From a virus, in the IMG/VR virus record IMGVR_UViG_3300024265_000030, positions 1 to 64,000 of that record: a stretch of DNA of 64,000 bases. One strand, written 5' to 3'. A model generated the notes under the pieces. It saw nothing but the letters and a program-made list of their open reading frames with translations, was not told the origin of the DNA and made no database searches. Positions 30,635 through 38,739 of the stretch are shown in pieces (the stretch's first letter is position 1; each line of letters starts with the position of its first letter). The position numbers and the translations under genes are program-made.

Positions 30635-31966
30635 TTAATCTAATGCTACTACAGAACTCTCCATATCTTCATCAGATACGAAACCTTTCTTTTTCAAATA
30701 CTCCACGCCCCTGGGAGTAATCTGTCTTCCTGTCTTTAATCTATGTATATAACCAAGTCTATATAGTTCAGGCTCAACGATCTTCTCTATATGTCGTGGA
30801 TCCTCATACGTAAATTGCGCCATACTGTTAAGGCCGACTGTTTGTGGGTATATACTAAAGAGATGCTTAAGAATCTTTATATCTGTTTTAGTATACAGTC
30901 CATTTTCATCTAAGTCAAGTACATCAAAAGCTTCCTCTGTAATACCTATATCAATCTCTTTTTTATTATTCTTTATAGCCACCTCTCTAATTGTCGTAGA
31001 ACATAAGTTAATGGCTATCCTCGGCACCCCTTTTGACCTTCGGGCTACTTCCAGCGCAGCTTCATCCGTTATGCTTTCAACAAAGTCTAGTTTAGATATA
31101 CAGAACTTCACTACCTCCTTTAATTCTGAAATGGTATAGAGATCAAGAACAAGCTTGTACAAAAATCTATCGTAAACTGGATTAAGTAGACCCCCAGGGT
31201 CAGTAGTAGCTCCAATAATCGTAATTGGAGTAAATCCAAACCTCTGAGAGTGGTTTCCTTGTTTTACAGTTATAGTTCGGTCCTCTAGGCATGTTAGCAA
31301 ATTATTTTGAGCTCTTGGCGCTATGGTGTGGATTTCGTCTATGAATAAAATATTTACGCTATTACGTTTGGAGCATCTTCTTACTAGGTCTAATACATCC
31401 GTATCTTTTTGAATATTGTTACCGATGGTAGAAATTACATCTACACCAAGCTCATTAGCAATGATCTGAACTAAGGTTGTCTTACCTGTACCGGCCGGTC
31501 CGTTAATAAGGATATGCCCTAAAGGCTGATTTCTGGCTTTAACTGAGTCTATTGCTATCCTGATCTTCTTAATCGAGTCAACCTGGCCAATAAAGTCATC
31601 AAATGTTAGGGGCCTTAACTCATTTACTGGCTCTAGATTTTCTATTGTTTTTACCGTTCTTTTAGCTTCTCTTTCAGCTTTTTCCTTTTTGCCTTTTTCT
31701 CCATACTCAGTATTTTCTTTTCTTCTTTTGTCCATACAGCCTTTGCACACACTACCCCATCGGTTACGCTTATAAGTATTTAGTAAAGGGGCCATTATTA
31801 CATCGTCATCTGATACTTCTCTACCACATTCTTGACATTTTGTTGTATTTACTGTCACAGACGGGCCTTCTATTTTTGGATGAAGGAAAAGATCAGATGA
31901 TACTTTTGATGCATCTTTATCGAAACTATCACTAAAGGCATGCCCTGCAGTTTCGCCCATTTCCAT
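30635..31966 (-). CDS. ruvB: RuvB-type AAA+ branch-migration ATPase with N-terminal zinc finger
   Basis: This encodes 443 residues, about 100 longer than cellular RuvB. Residues 35-85 are an added CQECGREV ... CKGC zinc finger and a charged linker. The AAA+ core then follows RuvB: LRPLTFDDFIGQ, GPAGTGKTT (Walker A), ILFIDEIHTIAPRAQ (Walker B), GATTDPGGLLNPVYDRF (sensor 1 and arginine finger), KGVPRIAINL (sensor 2), and a winged-helix C-terminus. RuvB drives Holliday-junction migration with RuvA; no RuvA is seen, and the zinc finger may replace it. Confidence 0.88.
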   Translation of the reverse strand: MEMGETAGHAFSDSFDKDASKVSSDLFLHPKIEGPSVTVNTTKCQECGREVSDDDVIMAPLLNTYKRNRWGSVCKGCMDKRRKENTEYGEKGKKEKAEREAKRTVKTIENLEPVNELRPLTFDDFIGQVDSIKKIRIAIDSVKARNQPLGHILINGPAGTGKTTLVQIIANELGVDVISTIGNNIQKDTDVLDLVRRCSKRNSVNILFIDEIHTIAPRAQNNLLTCLEDRTITVKQGNHSQRFGFTPITIIGATTDPGGLLNPVYDRFLYKLVLDLYTISELKEVVKFCISKLDFVESITDEAALEVARRSKGVPRIAINLCSTTIREVAIKNNKKEIDIGITEEAFDVLDLDENGLYTKTDIKILKHLFSIYPQTVGLNSMAQFTYEDPRHIEKIVEPELYRLGYIHRLKTGRQITPRGVEYLKKKGFVSDEDMESSVVALD

Positions 31967-31969
31967 GCG

Positions 31970-32155
31970 TTACCTCCTTATTATAGATTTTTTCTTAGAT
32001 GTACTATAGTCTTGTTTACAGCTATAACATTTCCCTTTATACTTTTCTCCTTTCTGATGTATAAGTTCAAATTCTGTTTCGCATTTTAAACAATTAGCCT
32101 TTATCTTTTTTGGTGTGTGGTCCATTTCAAGTACAATTATAATTTCTTTGTTCAA
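31970..32155 (-). CDS. zinc-ribbon microprotein
   Basis: This encodes 61 residues from a TTG that overlaps the upstream stop. CLKCETEF and CYSCKQDYS form a four-Cys ribbon, with a basic tail. It directly precedes ruvB. Confidence 0.55.
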   Translation of the reverse strand: MNKEIIIVLEMDHTPKKIKANCLKCETEFELIHQKGEKYKGKCYSCKQDYSTSKKKSIIRR

Positions 32156-32385
32156 TGCTTCTTCTTTTTATAATAAACTTCAAACGGATTGAAAACTTGA
32201 AGTATATCACCGTTATCAAAACATACTTCCCAGAAACGACCTTCACCGACTTCATTAATTGTTTTAACTGTTGTCTTTGGTTCAGTTACCCACTGGCTTT
32301 TACCTACTCTGGCTTCCATGTAGTCTTCACCCGGGCCGGCATAAGTGCCGGGAGTATAATTCCACCTGATATACTCTATTTCCAT
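32152..32385 (-). CDS. small hypothetical protein
   Basis: This encodes 77 residues from the ATG at 32385 (AGGAGG upstream); the longer in-frame start is inside the previous gene. The pattern GEGRFWEVCFDNGDILQVFNP resembles a recurrent phage protein. It is probably a small beta domain. Confidence 0.6.
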   Translation of the reverse strand: MEIEYIRWNYTPGTYAGPGEDYMEARVGKSQWVTEPKTTVKTINEVGEGRFWEVCFDNGDILQVFNPFEVYYKKKKH

Positions 32386-32386
32386 G

Positions 32387-32785
32387 TTACCTCCTAGGGT
32401 TTTTAATATTCTTTTTAGATAAATTCGGTAATAATTCTTTACAGTTGTTTTCACCTGAGTGCTGATTTACTCCTTTTTTTACCGCTACCTTCCACTCCAT
32501 AATTGTTTTTTCTAATGCTGATTTAAAGCAGGGTAGTACCTTCTTTTTCCAGAAATCTGTTTCTAAAGGTTCAAATGGTGTGTCTTCTATACGCTCCTTA
32601 CACTCATACAGACTACACGAAGAAGGTATAGGGTTGCTCATATAAGATATAAACTCAAATGATTTAAAATCAATGCGATTTATATGTATTGTTATAGCTG
32701 TACCACTCTTTTTGTCTAGTAGATGCCCTGTCATTAAGTGTGGTTGAACATAGTTCCATATAATCTTTTTAATTAAATGTTGCAT
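32387..32785 (-). CDS. hypothetical protein
   Basis: This encodes 132 residues with a conserved-looking first half (DKKSGTAITIHINRIDFKSFEF) and a basic C-terminus. No family is recognised. Confidence 0.5.
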   Translation of the reverse strand: MQHLIKKIIWNYVQPHLMTGHLLDKKSGTAITIHINRIDFKSFEFISYMSNPIPSSCSLYECKERIEDTPFEPLETDFWKKKVLPCFKSALEKTIMEWKVAVKKGVNQHSGENNCKELLPNLSKKNIKNPRR

Positions 32786-32796
32786 AGCTTTTCCTA

Positions 32797-32976
32797 TTAA
32801 TGGTAGATTTGCCCTGTTAAGTCTGCTATATCAGAGGCAAGATCAGCAAATGCTTTTTCATCGTAAGCCAATGCATGTTTCTTGCTATCTACTTGTTTAT
32901 TAGCAGCAAGCATACCCTCTCTGCGGGTAATTAATTCTTCTAACTGAATACGAATATCTAATAGTCTTTCTTCCAT
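32797..32976 (-). CDS. small helical protein
   Basis: This encodes 59 residues: LLDIRIQLEELITRREGMLAANK is a coiled-coil-like helix. The start shares a base with the upstream stop (TAATG). It may be an oligomeric microprotein. It lies just after the HNH gene. Confidence 0.55.
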   Translation of the reverse strand: MEERLLDIRIQLEELITRREGMLAANKQVDSKKHALAYDEKAFADLASDIADLTGQIYH

Positions 32977-33575
32977 TATAAACTTCCTCCTTCTTTAATA
33001 ATCTGGGTTACTGCTTTTTCAAAAGGCATATCATACTTAGTGATGCGTTTATGTAAAGTTTGATATTTAATATTAAAATAAGTAGCCCACTCTTTTATGT
33101 TTTTTGTTACGCCCCTGTATGTTATCATTTTTTTATTATGCGTCACCCCTCTACGTGTAAAGTTTAGTTTTGTAGTAAGTGCTTTTTCCACAGACCACCC
33201 TTCTTTTAGACGTTTAGATAAGGTAGCTACGTTAATATTATAATTTTCAGCCCATTCTGCTAAGCATAATGCTTTACCCTTATACTTAATAAATCTATTT
33301 TGTCTCGTATTTCGCTGTTGTTCTTTTGTGGTTGCCCATTTACAGTTTTTTTTACAATAAGACTTACTATTGTCTATACGATCTAATGTCATATTTTTAG
33401 GGCGTTCTCCCATATCTTTAAGAAACATTATAAAAGAAGTCAACCAATGTGTACATACTGTAATACCTCTTCCCCCGTACCTATGGTAGTCTTTTCTTTT
33501 AGTGTCATTGCATCGCCGTTTCATATTAATCCAAGTAAAGTACGTAGGTGTATTTCTGTAACCATGTTTTTCCAT
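32976..33575 (-). mobile_element. HNH endonuclease (phage homing type)
   Basis: This encodes 199 residues. GYRNTPTYFTWINMKRRC, DYHRYGGRGITVC and LDRIDNSKSYCKKNCKWAT are the standard phage HNH nuclease blocks. Two C-terminal DNA-binding repeats follow (LAEWAENYNINVATLSKRL and IKEWATYFNIKYQTLHKRI). Such genes spread as free-standing homing endonucleases. Here it sits immediately downstream of a truncated PP-loop gene, which suggests that it landed in or next to that gene. Confidence 0.9.
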
Positions 33576-33619
33576 AAGGGCCTCTTTAAAACTGTATAAC
33601 TGTTATAAACATTATAACT

Positions 33620-33739
33620 TTAAAATAGATGTATGTCAGATTGATCAAGTAATTTAAGTACCATTGCACTGGAATCTTTACCTCCGGAGAAAGAAACGAG
33701 TATCTTATCATAGTCATTAAGATCGTTAAAAAGCTGCAT
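33620..33739 (-). pseudogene. truncated PP-loop (PAPS reductase-like) gene
   Basis: This is 39 codons with an AGGAG site: DYDKILVSFSGGKDSSAMVLKLL is the N-terminal ATP-binding PP-loop (SGGKDS). A full PAPS reductase or tRNA-modifying PP-loop enzyme needs 150 or more further residues, all missing here; an HNH gene follows. This is probably a gene broken by insertion of that element. Confidence 0.75.
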
Positions 33740-33753
33740 AACTTCTCCTATAC

Positions 33754-34215
33754 TTACTTTCTCTGCTTTTCTTTTATTTTATAAGGTTCACGGCGTTTTT
33801 CTATAAATATATCATGTTTCTTTTTATAATAAGTATTATAAACTTTTAAATAATTTGAGTATAGCTTTGCACTGCAAGTATCAATATGCCGTCTCAAGTT
33901 TCGTATTTCCCCAATTGCTTCTAATATACCTGGTTGTGCTCTCATTGCTTCAACGATTAACTCTTCGCTACGTATGTCATAATACTTATCAAGTAGTGCT
34001 TTACCCTGCTTAGCATCCGGATTAAGGATTACTTCTGCAACCATCCCTTCTAGTTCTACTATTTGTTTACGATCGTAGTATATCTCCTTCTGCATGTTAC
34101 TAGTTCGTTTAGTTAATACTGATATTTCTTTTTTCTGATGAAGGTAAATATAACCAATAGAGATGTACAACCCAGTCAGATAAATAAAACTTATGATAGT
34201 TATTTTCTTAATCAT
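33754..34215 (-). CDS. membrane-anchored coiled-coil protein
   Basis: This encodes 153 residues: an N-terminal anchor (IISFIYLTGLYISIGYIYL), then a heptad region (KEISVLTKRTSNMQKEIY) and a basic C-terminus. It has an i-spanin-like shape, but there is no partner gene. Confidence 0.5.
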   Translation of the reverse strand: MIKKITIISFIYLTGLYISIGYIYLHQKKEISVLTKRTSNMQKEIYYDRKQIVELEGMVAEVILNPDAKQGKALLDKYYDIRSEELIVEAMRAQPGILEAIGEIRNLRRHIDTCSAKLYSNYLKVYNTYYKKKHDIFIEKRREPYKIKEKQRK

Positions 34216-34438
34216 TTCTTATATTCCTTTTACAAAAATCATAATAGTAATCAGCCTCTTCACTACACCCTTGTACACCACATATCTGCTCTATAGCTGT
34301 TTCACTTATTCTGTGTTCATCAACAAGATGTGCGTGGTTAGAACATAGTTGAGTCCAGTACCTAAAAGCGGTACCTTTTTCTTCTACCCAGTCATCAAGT
34401 ATAAGGTCAATTTCTTTACCTTTAATTTGTAATAACAC
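34208..34438 (-). CDS. small conserved zinc protein
   Basis: This encodes 76 residues. WTQLCSNHAHLV and ICGVQGCSEEADYYYDF carry Cys and His pairs. The pattern looks conserved in phages. It overlaps both neighbours. Confidence 0.5.
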   Translation of the reverse strand: MLLQIKGKEIDLILDDWVEEKGTAFRYWTQLCSNHAHLVDEHRISETAIEQICGVQGCSEEADYYYDFCKRNIRND

Positions 34439-34934
34439 TCAAAGCCTCCTTAAACTCTATTAGCTCATTTTTAATTAAAGGGTTGCAGTTATTACATATT
34501 TCAACGTGATACTCCTTGCCTACTTTAATCTCAAATGCCTCATTTTTTTGTGGGTATAGCCATGTAATAACACGACCACACCGGTTACATAGCACAGGTG
34601 CGGATACTCTACTGAGTATCTTATGCTCGCATTTCCCGCAATGATGCAAAGACCATATTGCATCAGGATCTATTTTATTTAATTCTATACGTACACCGAT
34701 ACGATCTACAAGAAATACTAGTTTAGGCATAGCAACGCGACTAATTATCCTTGCACATTTTTCACAACGTAGGGTTATCTGAGCAAGATGTATAAACATA
34801 ACGCTTATATAGGGTATTTTAGGCTGATGCTTTTCTTCTGCTATAAGAAAATATTTATCTCTCTTATAACGAATATATCCGATTACTTTATTGTTATACT
34901 TCTGTTTTAAATACGCAGGTAGGTATGTAATCAT
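34422..34934 (-). CDS. multi-zinc-ribbon protein
   Basis: This encodes 170 residues with four CxxC pairs (CEKC, CGKC, CNRC, CNNC), enough for two ribbons, separated by beta-rich segments. It is probably a nucleic-acid-binding or scaffold protein. No family is named. Confidence 0.55.
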   Translation of the reverse strand: MITYLPAYLKQKYNNKVIGYIRYKRDKYFLIAEEKHQPKIPYISVMFIHLAQITLRCEKCARIISRVAMPKLVFLVDRIGVRIELNKIDPDAIWSLHHCGKCEHKILSRVSAPVLCNRCGRVITWLYPQKNEAFEIKVGKEYHVEICNNCNPLIKNELIEFKEALSVITN

Positions 34935-35031
34935 CCCTTTTCCTCCATGCTTGTTTAACTAAACCTTCAAATGTCCAACCTAATTCAAGATGTACTTTAA
35001 TATCATATTCTTTGAAGTTATCTTTACCCGT
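34894..35031 (-). CDS. small protein with possible ACG start
   Basis: A 45-codon frame has no ATG, GTG or TTG, but opens with ACG GGT AAA behind GAGGAATAAT. The product GKDNFKEYDIKVHLELGW ... LVKQAW looks protein-like. It overlaps the next gene by 41 bases. See also the similar case at 51937. Confidence 0.35.
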   Translation of the reverse strand, partial: TGKDNFKEYDIKVHLELGWTFEGLVKQAWRKRDDYIPTCVFKTEV

Positions 35032-35032
35032 A

Positions 35033-35287
35033 TTATTCCTCGAATGAAAACTGATCTATCGGATAAGGTATATCACCTCCTATAGGGAATCCCCAGGCAT
35101 CAATGAATTTAGGAAATTTATTATTAGTTTCGTGATACACTTTTAATGCACCTGCTAGACTGTCATCTTTATAAATACTCATTGTTCCTTCTTCACCTTT
35201 GTCAACAGCCACTTCAAACCAGATACCTTTCTTAAGACTAACTGGTTGATTATTACATGTTAGATTAGGTGTTATTTTTATCTGCAT
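35033..35287 (-). CDS. conserved small protein
   Basis: This encodes 84 residues. QPVSLKKGIWFEVAVDKGEEG, then GALKVYHETNNKFP, suggests a small beta barrel. The 110 bases upstream hold no gene. Confidence 0.5.
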   Translation of the reverse strand: MQIKITPNLTCNNQPVSLKKGIWFEVAVDKGEEGTMSIYKDDSLAGALKVYHETNNKFPKFIDAWGFPIGGDIPYPIDQFSFEE

Positions 35288-35400
35288 AGTTACCCCTCAG
35301 TAAATATAGCTTTCTCGATACCATGATGTATAAATACAACTTTTTACTGTGCTAATTCCTTTTTGTTTATGCTTTTAAAAAGTTATTGGTAGCTTTTTGC

Positions 35401-35520
35401 TTAGTATTTCAAATGAGAAAAATGGGTTAGGACATTATACATCCTCAATGTTTCTTCTATTTTTTGTTCAAGCATATCAAGCTCAGCAAGTAAATCATAA
35501 AAATGTATCACTTTATCCAT
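35401..35520 (-). CDS. leucine-heptad microprotein
   Basis: This encodes 39 residues from the ATG at 35520 behind GAGGAG: FYDLLAELDMLEQKIEETL is a short coiled coil. A longer in-frame start overlaps the gp88-like gene. It may be a dimerising regulator. Confidence 0.45.
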   Translation of the reverse strand: MDKVIHFYDLLAELDMLEQKIEETLRMYNVLTHFSHLKY

Positions 35521-35599
35521 TATTTTTATCTCCTCAGAGTTTTTTTTAAAGTCTTCATTATTTCTTTGTCGGTGAATTACAGTCAAGATAATCATCCAC

Positions 35600-36277
35600 T
35601 CATCTAATTACTTCCTTAATAAAGCGTATTTTATTAGGGGAATAACACTTCCTACAATTGATACAGCCGCCCTCCTTAACACCTTTACAGTTAATTTTTA
35701 TACGTTTATGGCCTGCAAGAAAATCTTTGGTATACACAGAAAAGATTTTGTCAAATTGTTTAGGTACAACGGGCATAGGATCGTTAATTGTGGGATTAGA
35801 GTAGATATAGATTATATTTTTAGGCTTAAACTTTAAGTGCTGTGCTGTAACAATATCTAAGCGTTTTGTCCAAAAACCGAATATTGTTTTTGGATTTTTA
35901 CGAGCAATATTTAGATAGTTTTTCATATGAGTTAGGTTTAACAATTCTCCATGAGCACTAAACCGGAGTATAGGCTTACAAATTACAGGTAATATATTTT
36001 CCGGAAGAACATTAGATGATAATAATTTAGAATTATATTCAAATGCTAATACGCAACTAGCTCTTAGTCCTTTTAACATTTTTCGGGAATAACAATAAGC
36101 ACAGATAGTATTTGTTTGAGAGCGGTTACAACAAAATGGATTTGTAAGCGAGTTAGTATTTATTGACCACATATTTCTCATCTTACCACTCATATCTTGT
36201 GTTACCCATACCCAGCTATTCTTTTTTGCGTATACTAGTGCATGTGCTATTTTATTAGGTATTAAAACTTGTTGCAT
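35600..36277 (-). CDS. gp88-like (gene product 88 domain) protein
   Basis: This encodes 225 residues. SLTNPFCCNRSQTNTICAYCYSRKML is the signature block of the mycobacteriophage gp88-type family, with further Cys pairs near the end (GGCINCRKCYS). The clustered cysteines could hold an Fe-S or zinc site. The barrel-like middle (RFSAHGELLN, KTIFGFWTKR, IYIYSNP) looks like a radical-SAM-type fold. No activity is established. Confidence 0.75.
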   Translation of the reverse strand: MQQVLIPNKIAHALVYAKKNSWVWVTQDMSGKMRNMWSINTNSLTNPFCCNRSQTNTICAYCYSRKMLKGLRASCVLAFEYNSKLLSSNVLPENILPVICKPILRFSAHGELLNLTHMKNYLNIARKNPKTIFGFWTKRLDIVTAQHLKFKPKNIIYIYSNPTINDPMPVVPKQFDKIFSVYTKDFLAGHKRIKINCKGVKEGGCINCRKCYSPNKIRFIKEVIR

Positions 36278-36286
36278 ACGGTCTCC

Positions 36287-36467
36287 TTAGTTTGAGTTTA
36301 ATTTTTGTGAGTCAACTTCTTTTGCAGACTGACAATAAGCCGTAGGTTTTACTGTGAAAAAGTTAGCTGTAGAGCCTACTTCCTGTACTGGATTTCAATG
36401 CTTCCTTAGCTGCCTCTACCTCATTTTCAGCGTCAACATCTATCTCCCAAAATACTCTATATTCCAT
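36287..36467 (-). pseudogene. small conserved gene with a +1 frameshift
   Basis: MEYRVFWEIDVDAENEVEAAKEAL runs into an early stop. One base fewer near the GCATTGAAA run restores a frame with GSTANFFTVKP and a stop at 36287. The joined sequence matches a common phage pattern (YRVxWEIDVDAxxxxEAAxxAL then STAxxFxV). The total length is 3n+1. Confidence 0.7.
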
Positions 36468-36472
36468 TATAT

Positions 36473-36676
36473 TTACTCCTCGAAATCAAATATTTCTATC
36501 TCAGCTTCTTTATTATCATAAAGATAATCTCCGAGAGAGATAAATAGCTCTCCGTCTGTAAGTTTTTTAGCTAATTTTTCTTCGTCTATTTTACTTACAT
36601 CAATCTTCTCACTCTTTATATTTGTGGCTATGGTTATTTTTGCACCGCGAACCCAACCTTGAAAACAAAAATCCAC
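36473..36676 (-). CDS. conserved phage small protein (GELFISLGDYLYD)
   Basis: This encodes 67 residues. FQGWVRGAKI and LTDGELFISLGDYLYDNKEA, EIEIFDFEE recur in phage proteins of unknown function. Its last residues are echoed by the remnant at 42012. Confidence 0.65.
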   Translation of the reverse strand: MDFCFQGWVRGAKITIATNIKSEKIDVSKIDEEKLAKKLTDGELFISLGDYLYDNKEAEIEIFDFEE

Positions 36677-36999
36677 TAATACACCTCCTGCATGTAATGA
36701 TTATGATCATATTCTTCATCAAGAAAATTAATTACTTCGTCATATTCTTCTTCAGTAAGTTCTTTCACATTTTCGTCATCATCGTTCAAGCTATGTCCGC
36801 CTCCACCATTATCACTAGTTGCTTCATATTCATAAGTGAAAGGAATAGATAATTCTCTACACAAGACTGTACCAGAAGCTTCAATGAGAATATAGTTATT
36901 ATGTTCATTCACATGATCAATATGCTCAACAAATGCATCAAGACCAACATCATCTACTTCAAAATCAACATCATCTACTTCTATTTTTGTTATATTCAT
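36676..36999 (-). CDS. acidic hypothetical protein
   Basis: This encodes 107 residues, strongly acidic (VDDVDFEVDDVGLDAF; LNDDDENVKELTEEEYDE). It shares its last base with the next gene. Function unknown. Confidence 0.55.
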   Translation of the reverse strand: MNITKIEVDDVDFEVDDVGLDAFVEHIDHVNEHNNYILIEASGTVLCRELSIPFTYEYEATSDNGGGGHSLNDDDENVKELTEEEYDEVINFLDEEYDHNHYMQEVY

Positions 37000-37012
37000 A
37001 GTTTACCTCACA

Positions 37013-37052
37013 CAAAAATAAGGAGCTGCGGAAGGAGCAAGACCACAGCCCC
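37013..37052 (-). terminator. rho-independent terminator
   Basis: On the minus strand GGGGCTGTGG pairs with CCGCAGCTCC (two wobbles), followed by a run TTATTTTTG. It closes the gene at 37060. Confidence 0.7.
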
Positions 37053-37059
37053 TATAAAA

Positions 37060-37419
37060 CTAAGCTACTTTCCCTAGTAATTTAATTACTTCTTTAGCGT
37101 TAGGACTATTTTTCTGTACAGCATCTTCTATCGCTTTCCAGATAGGATCAATACTAACAGTTACATAGGAATATGCGTTTACCGGCACCCTTTTAAATGT
37201 AATATTAAACAGAGAGGTTAGGGCTTTATGGATTTCCGGTATACCCTTAGTAAACCCATTAGCAACAACAATCTTTTTTGTGCTGTCATAAATCTTTTTT
37301 GCTGCATTCTCTTTTGCCAGTTCAGCTTGTAATGTCTCATTGGCTTTTAGGTTAGCCTTCACCTCATCGTTAGCTTGTTTGCTTTTAAGATAAAGTAGTA
37401 CCTCGTTCCATGTTAACAT
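37060..37419 (-). CDS. hypothetical protein with its own promoter element and terminator
   Basis: This encodes 119 residues from the ATG at 37419 behind AAAGGAGAA. It is helical and Lys/Ala-rich (LKSKQANDEVKANLKANETL), ending with IWKAIEDAVQKNSPNAKEVIKLL. A copy of the repeated 33-34 bp element lies just upstream and a terminator just downstream, so it is a separate, probably abundant transcript. Confidence 0.6.
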   Translation of the reverse strand: MLTWNEVLLYLKSKQANDEVKANLKANETLQAELAKENAAKKIYDSTKKIVVANGFTKGIPEIHKALTSLFNITFKRVPVNAYSYVTVSIDPIWKAIEDAVQKNSPNAKEVIKLLGKVA

Positions 37420-37452
37420 ATGTTCTCCTTTTATAAAGTTTGTAAAACTCTT

Positions 37453-37486
37453 TGTACTAAAGCTGACTTTCGCCAGCAAAGTCTCA
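37453..37486 (-). promoter_or_regulatory. repeated element, copy 1
   Basis: Forward strand: TGTACTAAAGCTGACTTTCG, then CCAGCAAAGTCTCA. Read leftward this gives GAGACT then TTTAGT near a -10 position. It is one base longer than the other six copies. It lies 34-67 bases upstream of the gene at 37419. Confidence 0.65.
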
Positions 37487-37509
37487 GTAGCGAAAGATAA
37501 TTCGTTTTT

Positions 37510-37671
37510 TTATCTTTTTTTACCTTTGAAAGAAAGAGTAAATTCTGCTATTTTGTATTCAAAATTACTTGTTACATGTTTAATACTTTTGCCGGTAAGT
37601 AGTTTTTTAAACTCTTCTTCAGAAAGTATAAAGTTTGTTTCTTCTTTATCAGGGATATAACCTATGGTCAT
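37510..37671 (-). CDS. small hypothetical protein
   Basis: This encodes 53 residues from the ATG at 37671, one base after the upstream frame's stop (GAGGAT further upstream); an ATG at 37689 is possible. IPDKEETNFILSEEEFKKLL then a beta-rich end. Function unknown. Confidence 0.5.
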   Translation of the reverse strand: MTIGYIPDKEETNFILSEEEFKKLLTGKSIKHVTSNFEYKIAEFTLSFKGKKR

Positions 37672-37672
37672 T

Positions 37673-37868
37673 TTATGTATGATCCTCATTACAAAATTCC
37701 TCACTGACCTCTTGATTAACATTCCATGAACTATCAACATATTCTTTATCATACACACTTGAAGTATTAACGGTGTTCAGCTTTTTCTAATGCGCTTTTA
37801 AGATTATTAGCTGATACTGTTATTGTACCGACAATTGTATATTCTACAGCTATTCGGTATATTTTCAT
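37673..37868 (-). pseudogene. small gene with a +1 frameshift at an A5 run
   Basis: MKIYRIAVEYTIVGTITVSA, then NNLKSALEKAE, ends prematurely. Removing one A from GAAAAAG (near 37780) continues the frame through YDKEYVDSSWNVNQEV to a stop at 37673. The joined protein (about 64 residues) has a common phage pattern. The start overlaps the upstream stop (TGATG). Confidence 0.7.
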
Positions 37869-38065
37869 CAATACACCTCACTGAATTGTGTATTAGGATC
37901 ATCTAGTTCAACTTTAAGTTTATAATAATATTCAACATCTTCTTTTGTAGGATCACAGTCTTTTTGTATATCATTATCCAGTACATCTACATCCAGATCA
38001 GAGTTTGTTGAGTATACATTCTGAACAAGACCACCTTTAATAACTATAATTACCCTATCTTTCAT
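37868..38065 (-). CDS. conserved small protein (GGLVQNVYST)
   Basis: This encodes 65 residues. VIIVIKGGLVQNVYSTNSD, VDVLDNDIQ is a widespread phage/bacterial small-protein pattern of unknown function. It overlaps both neighbours. Confidence 0.6.
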   Translation of the reverse strand: MKDRVIIVIKGGLVQNVYSTNSDLDVDVLDNDIQKDCDPTKEDVEYYYKLKVELDDPNTQFSEVY

Positions 38066-38346
38066 TGTTCCTCCTTATTGTCTTTCCAAGTAACATCAGT
38101 ATCGTAGTCTTTAAATATACCACCGTCAGTAGGCACACATTCATTAACATTGAATGCAACTGCGTAACCTAAGCCGTCATCTGCGTATGAAGCTTTTCCA
38201 TGTGTACCTCCAAAATGGTCAGTTATAAGTTCAGCTAAACTAAAAAGAAAATGTAGGTATGAGTCTTGATCATCAATAATCTCCCGATCATGAGTTGCTT
38301 TGTGAATAATATCTCCCATTTCTTTGTCAGTGATTATTTTGCTCAT
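38062..38346 (-). CDS. conserved phage small protein (ECVPTDGGIFKDYDTDVTWK)
   Basis: This encodes 94 residues. ELITDHFGG and NECVPTDGGIFKDYDTDVTW recur in phages. The final four genes here overlap by about four bases each, so they form one operon. Confidence 0.65.
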   Translation of the reverse strand: MSKIITDKEMGDIIHKATHDREIIDDQDSYLHFLFSLAELITDHFGGTHGKASYADDGLGYAVAFNVNECVPTDGGIFKDYDTDVTWKDNKEEQ

Positions 38347-38546
38347 TTCTTTTCCTTTGGAATAATTGTTATTTCATCCTCTGTTGCAGTTATTTCCATA
38401 TCGTCTTCTTCTTGAATAATCTCACCGGAAGTATAACCCTTTACAATTAAATCGGCAATATGTTCTTTAGAAATATCTGTGAGTTCATCTATATCTGTTA
38501 TAGCTAAGCTCCACCAACCTGTTTTCATTTTTCTACATTTCCCCAT
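38343..38546 (-). CDS. conserved phage small protein (EHIADLIVKGYTSGEI)
   Basis: This encodes 67 residues. WWSLAITDIDELTDISKEHI then LIVKGYTSGEIIQEE is a recurrent phage motif; the C-terminus is acidic. Function unknown. Confidence 0.6.
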   Translation of the reverse strand: MGKCRKMKTGWWSLAITDIDELTDISKEHIADLIVKGYTSGEIIQEEDDMEITATEDEITIIPKEKK

Positions 38547-38739
38547 TTAATACTCCTGTTTCAAAAGATGTTTCCAATGGAAATAAATCTGGTAAATCAC
38601 ATTCACATACTTTATCAAATATAACTGTAGCACCCCTCACTACAAAATCTTCCACTGGTGATTTAAAATCTTCTGTAAAAATTATATCTTGTTGATAGAT
38701 AAGACTGCGTACTGCACAATGAATAATTCTTATTTTCAT
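38533..38739 (-). CDS. small hypothetical protein
   Basis: This encodes 68 residues, mixed alpha/beta, with CECDLPDLFPLE near the end. It overlaps its neighbours by 1 and 14 bases. No family. Confidence 0.5.
   Translation of the reverse strand: MKIRIIHCAVRSLIYQQDIIFTEDFKSPVEDFVVRGATVIFDKVCECDLPDLFPLETSFETGVLNGEM

Noticed and set aside
35288-35400. Small leftward frame KVVFIHHGIEKAIFTEG
   Set aside because: It has no start codon of any usual type and no ribosome site; too short to call.
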